DNA of 64,000 bases. Source: JAQUOA01 sp037443785. Its GTDB lineage: Bacteria; Bacteroidota; Ignavibacteria; UBA10030; UBA8401. Under the pieces are notes generated by a model. That model searched no databases. It had not been told where the DNA came from and worked only from the letters and a program-made list of their open reading frames with translations. Shown one piece after another: positions 60,802-64,000 of the stretch. A program made the translations under genes and the position numbers. The DNA lies in the NCBI GenBank assembly GCA_037443785.1, contig JBBINR010000003.1:62001-126000 (forward strand). Reading direction: 5' to 3'. The first letter of the stretch is position 1; every line of letters starts with the position of its first letter.

Positions 60802-61701
60802 ATGAAGGCACAAAAACTCATTACACAATTTGCGACACTTATGCTCATTTCCGGATTAGTTTTCGTCGGATGCAAGAAGGATAATCCGGTTGATGCTGCA
60901 CTTTCGAGTGCTGTATATGATGATGCGGCATATTCAATTTCAGGTGCAGTCGGTGATCAAAGTGGCGGTGCGATGGAAAGTTTTGGTGATCTGCTCACCA
61001 TTCAATCGCAAGGCTCAATTAATCAAACGACCCCATTGGTTGATGGCGGGTTTGAAAAAACAACGGCAGATAGCGGATCCTATAACCCTGCGACCGGCTG
61101 GTGGACAGTTAGTATCAGTAAAAGTCGATCCAATATGCGAGTGACTGCCTCTGTAACACGCACCTATCAATTCCGATTTTGGAAAAATGATTCCGTCCAT
61201 CAAGCCTTTTATGTCGTCAGCGGCGACACTGCGAAAAAAATGGAATTTAAGGTTGTGAACGGAACCGGTTATTTTAAGAATCCACATGTCGTTCACCATT
61301 TAACACAAGTGCAGGGGGCATGGCTTGCTTCAAATATTAACAAAGACACCGTTACAATTTCGTTGCAAGAAAATTATATTCGCAAAGGGATTGATTCTGT
61401 TACGACGTTACGTGCAACAAGAATTTTTGATCACACATTGACTTTGACATCGGTGAATGTCACGACCCTACGATTTAAACCGGCGATAAGAACATTTGCT
61501 GCCTGGAGAGATAATTTAGTGAATTCCATTACGGGAACGATTAAAGGCCACATTAGTGCTACCGCGACCATTATTAAGGGTGAAAATGACAATGTAAAAT
61601 CAATCGAAAAAGATTTCGAAGTCACAGTCGGCTCGGGTACTGGTTCAATCTCAATCAATGGGAACAAATATTCGTGTGATATGATGTACGGTGACCGTTA
61701 A
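60802..61701 (+). CDS. Lipoprotein of unknown function
   Basis: 299 residues. Signal and lipobox LVFVGC (Cys about 24), then KKDNPV and a beta-rich body with NPATGWWTVSISK. No family recognised. Thirty-six bases behind the Spy-like gene, so cotranscribed. Followed by a strong terminator. Confidence 0.75.
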   Translation: MKAQKLITQFATLMLISGLVFVGCKKDNPVDAALSSAVYDDAAYSISGAVGDQSGGAMESFGDLLTIQSQGSINQTTPLVDGGFEKTTADSGSYNPATGWWTVSISKSRSNMRVTASVTRTYQFRFWKNDSVHQAFYVVSGDTAKKMEFKVVNGTGYFKNPHVVHHLTQVQGAWLASNINKDTVTISLQENYIRKGIDSVTTLRATRIFDHTLTLTSVNVTTLRFKPAIRTFAAWRDNLVNSITGTIKGHISATATIIKGENDNVKSIEKDFEVTVGSGTGSISINGNKYSCDMMYGDR

Positions 61702-61738
61702 TAATGAGGTGAAAAGCTTTGTGAAGATTGTGCGTAAG

Positions 61739-61773
61739 AAAAAGAGGAAGCATTTATGCTTCCTCTTTTTTAC
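61739..61773. terminator. Strong terminator directly before a gene
   Basis: AAAAAGAGGAAGCA (61739-61752) and TGCTTCCTCTTTTT (61757-61770), 14 exact base pairs with loop TTTA. The next gene's ATG is 12 bases downstream. Confidence 0.9.
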
Positions 61774-61782
61774 TTTGCAGCC

Positions 61783-62925
61783 ATGAAAACAATCATCAGA
61801 GTATTCTTTTATATTTGCATCGTTTGGCTGAATCTCTTCTCCCAAATTCTTCCTATTCCAGATAGAATTTCTTCGGCTCCTGCAGGAAGTCAATTCAATG
61901 CAATCATTTCTTCGCTTTCATTAAACGCTCGAGAAGATACAATTTTCGAGCACATTACTCACGGAAACATCCCGCAGTTTCTCAGAAATCTTGTCACCGT
62001 ATCTACCACGAAAACAATCGACGGAACATCGTACACGCTCGAATATTTTGTCACTCCTGATTATCTATCGGTTGGTTCGGACAGCGATTATTTCTTAATG
62101 CCGATGACACCGGTCTTGGCGCAAAGAATTGCCAATGCAATGAACTGCACGCTTCCCACGGCAAAGATGGTCGATCAAATTTATTTGGCGGCGAATGTTA
62201 AACTGCGTCCTCAGCCAATTCCGCCAGACAATTATATGATGAATGTTCCTCGATTCTGGCAGCATAATGACTCCGTGAAGGCATTGCGAAACCCGCTTCT
62301 TGGAGCTTTTCCACTCGGTTCTTTGGTGGGCGGTACAAAAAAAGATGTCATTATTGATAAAAAAATTTATTCATGGTTAAAACCAAGCGTTCCAAAGCCT
62401 GTTGTTATTTACGGTTGGCATCAGTTAAACGGTATTCCAATTCAACCAACGTACAATGGACATGGAGAGACATACGCTGATTACAGCCATGGAATTAGAT
62501 TGGTTCTACGACAAGCAAAAATCAACGGTGCAGAAATTTCTCTAATTGATCTTATGAAAGACCCCGTATATTATTCGTTGGTCTCTGATACGGTGATTGT
62601 ACAACCATTTTATGAAAGTTTAACGACGGTAAAGGAAGAGCAGGGAGCAATTATTTCCCCAATTGAATTATACCAGAATTATCCCAATCCGTTTAACCCT
62701 GATACAAATATTCAATTTACGATTCAGAAGAACGAAGCGGTGACGATAAGGTTATTCGACAGTATTGGAAAAGAAGTTGCCATTCTTTTAAATGACAACC
62801 TCTCGTCCGGTACACACCTGGTAATAATGTCTGCAAATCAATTGCAGCTTTCTTCGGGGATTTATTTCTATATGATTAACACACCGACATTTTCACAAAC
62901 TCATAAGATGGCGTATATTAAATAA
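61783..62925 (+). CDS. Secreted protein with type IX secretion sorting domain
   Basis: 380 residues. Signal peptide (MKTIIRVFFYICIVWLNLFS), a body with YGWHQLNGIPIQPTYNGH and YADYSHGIRLV, and a C-terminal domain (292-380) starting SPIELYQNYPNPFNP and ending in HKMAYIK. That domain sends it across the outer membrane by the type IX system. The YGWH...DYSHG part occurs in exported proteins of several phyla; its function is unknown to me. Start ATG 61783 has only a weak ribosome site. Confidence 0.88.
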   Translation: MKTIIRVFFYICIVWLNLFSQILPIPDRISSAPAGSQFNAIISSLSLNAREDTIFEHITHGNIPQFLRNLVTVSTTKTIDGTSYTLEYFVTPDYLSVGSDSDYFLMPMTPVLAQRIANAMNCTLPTAKMVDQIYLAANVKLRPQPIPPDNYMMNVPRFWQHNDSVKALRNPLLGAFPLGSLVGGTKKDVIIDKKIYSWLKPSVPKPVVIYGWHQLNGIPIQPTYNGHGETYADYSHGIRLVLRQAKINGAEISLIDLMKDPVYYSLVSDTVIVQPFYESLTTVKEEQGAIISPIELYQNYPNPFNPDTNIQFTIQKNEAVTIRLFDSIGKEVAILLNDNLSSGTHLVIMSANQLQLSSGIYFYMINTPTFSQTHKMAYIK

Positions 62926-62930
62926 GATTC

Positions 62931-64000
62931 TTATACCATCTCGTGTTCAAAAACTTCTACATGTTCCAATGCCTGAGCAATGTCTTCGATGAGATCTTCG
63001 TAATTTTCAACGCCAACCGATAAGCGAATAAGTTTATCGGTAATATTCATTTCAATTTTTTCAGTATCAGGAACATCGCAATGTGTCATCGTTGCCGGAT
63101 GCTCAGCAAGGCTTTCCGTGCTTCCAAGACTGACAGCAAGTTTGATCAATTTCAAATTATTTAGGAACGTGAAAGCTTCTTTTTGGGCTCCTCGCACATC
63201 AAAAGAAACCATTGCACCAGCAGATAAACATTGCCGTTTGAAAATCGAAAGTTGTTCAGGCTTTTGGTCATCCAAAAATCCCAGATAGTATACTCGTTCT
63301 ATCTTTTCATGATGCATTAAAAACTCGGCAACCTGTTGTGCATTGCGCGCCTGCGTTTCCATTCGCGGTTTTAAAGTTTCTAAACTTCGCAACAATAACC
63401 ACCCCGTCCATGGTCCGGCCATATTCCCTAAAAATGTGCGTAATGTTTTAATTCGTTTCATCAATGACTTATTTCCGAGCGCCGCACCGGCAATAACATC
63501 GCTATGCCCGCCGATATATTTTGTTGCAGAATACAAAACGAGATCAGCGCCAAGTTTCAACGGATGCTGCCACAATGGCCCGAAGTACGTATTATCGACA
63601 GCAACGAGAACTTCATTACCGAGTGTGGAAAAATATGTTGCTACATCTTTGCACATTCTGATATCAATCAGGTCGTTTGTTGGGTTTGCCGGCGTTTCAA
63701 GAAAGATCATCGCAAGATCGTGTGCGTGTCCTGTTTTGTTGATGATCTGAATTATCTCTTCGGCAGATTGTCCGGCTTTAAAATACGCGACATGAATTCC
63801 GAATTTCGTTAATACATGTTTGATGAAATGTTCGGTACCACCATACAACGGCAAACTATATAATAACAGTGAACCCGGTTTGAGAAATTCCATCAACACC
63901 GTAGAGATTGCCGACATACCGCTTTCAAATACCGCGCAATCTTCTGCGCCATCCCAGAGCGTCAATCTGTTTTCCAAAATCTCGAGATCAGGATTATTGA
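62931..64000 (-). CDS. PLP-dependent Cys/Met-metabolism enzyme (N-terminus outside window)
   Basis: The frame stays open to the window edge; codons before the TTG at 63977 read NNPDLEI, continuing the family motif NPxxxxLE, so the true start is beyond 64000. Visible parts: ESGMSAISTVL, YGGTEHF, LETPANPTN, VDNTYFGPLWQHP, the PLP Lys in SATKYIGGHSD, and VSLGSTESLAEHPATMTH. Could be cystathionine gamma-synthase or lyase, methionine gamma-lyase or O-acetylhomoserine sulfhydrylase; the sequence alone does not decide. Confidence 0.92.
   Translation of the reverse strand, partial: NNPDLEILENRLTLWDGAEDCAVFESGMSAISTVLMEFLKPGSLLLYSLPLYGGTEHFIKHVLTKFGIHVAYFKAGQSAEEIIQIINKTGHAHDLAMIFLETPANPTNDLIDIRMCKDVATYFSTLGNEVLVAVDNTYFGPLWQHPLKLGADLVLYSATKYIGGHSDVIAGAALGNKSLMKRIKTLRTFLGNMAGPWTGWLLLRSLETLKPRMETQARNAQQVAEFLMHHEKIERVYYLGFLDDQKPEQLSIFKRQCLSAGAMVSFDVRGAQKEAFTFLNNLKLIKLAVSLGSTESLAEHPATMTHCDVPDTEKIEMNITDKLIRLSVGVENYEDLIEDIAQALEHVEVFEHEMV

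Noticed and set aside
1..64000. CRISPR arrays, rRNA and tRNA genes
   Set aside because: No regularly spaced repeats and no conserved rRNA or tRNA sequence were seen on reading the gaps; a dedicated search was not possible.

Overview
The window is a piece of a chromosome from a Bacteroidota-type bacterium, most likely from the Ignavibacteria/Chlorobi side of that group. The main evidence is a secreted protein near the right end with a type IX secretion C-terminal sorting domain that opens with the motif YQNYPNPFNP. Other support comes from the gene neighbourhoods: miaB, then a SPOR protein, a sigma-54 activator and lptE; lepA followed by lepB; and mreD-mrdA-rodA. Assignment below that level is inference. 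Genes are dense, often overlap by 1-4 bases, and sit in short operons on both strands. I found no rRNA, tRNA or CRISPR array.

Layout. 1-1.3 kb: the 3' part of a quinol-type nitric oxide reductase. 1.4-5.0 kb (minus strand): an ECF sigma factor with a zinc-finger anti-sigma factor, followed by eight small redox and sulfur genes (DUF2892, thioredoxin, FmdB zinc ribbon, two rhodaneses, DUF6132, OsmC, DUF302). 5.2-10.2 kb: a membrane-anchored zinc-ribbon protein, an exported metallo-beta-lactamase-fold hydrolase, and a two-gene 2-oxoacid:ferredoxin oxidoreductase whose beta subunit carries a fused gamma domain. 10.3-13.9 kb: the cell-shape genes mreD-mrdA-rodA. 14-19.4 kb: a ureohydrolase, a SulP-STAS-cNMP transporter followed by a decayed second ureohydrolase C-terminus, a metallophosphoesterase and an F420/NADP-type oxidoreductase. 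19.5-23.6 kb: a second ECF sigma factor and an M1 peptidase fused to a probable outer-membrane barrel. 24-33.6 kb: lepA, two signal peptidases, hemW, a DUF2723 membrane protein, a methyltransferase and a glycosyltransferase. 33.7-37 kb: an exported rubrerythrin, a two-component system and a DUF2231 protein. 37.1-41.4 kb: a hydrolase, an aldo/keto reductase, a QueF-like protein that lacks its catalytic cysteine, a DUF985 protein and pta. 41.6-46.9 kb: miaB, SPOR protein, sigma-54 activator, lptE and a GT2 glycosyltransferase.

47.0-49.8 kb is an AT-rich mobile element bounded by 25-base imperfect inverted repeats. It carries an IS1595/ISXO2-type transposase and three passenger reading frames of unknown function. 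After it come a TPR protein, rpsT, three consecutive SurA/PpiC-type folding factors (51.5-55.8 kb), a CPXCG protein, DinB, an ABC-2 exporter, a NUDIX hydrolase, a type II NADH dehydrogenase, a Spy-like protein, a lipoprotein, the type IX cargo protein and the start-less end of a PLP-dependent Cys/Met-metabolism enzyme.

Envelope biogenesis and redox defence dominate the gene content. The parts most worth a second look are the cargo-bearing transposon, the QueF-fold protein with Gly and Tyr in place of its catalytic Cys and His, the 11-base-phased repeats in front of both rubrerythrin and the DUF2231/two-component operon, the rubrerythrin with a degraded rubredoxin site, and the ureohydrolase relic.
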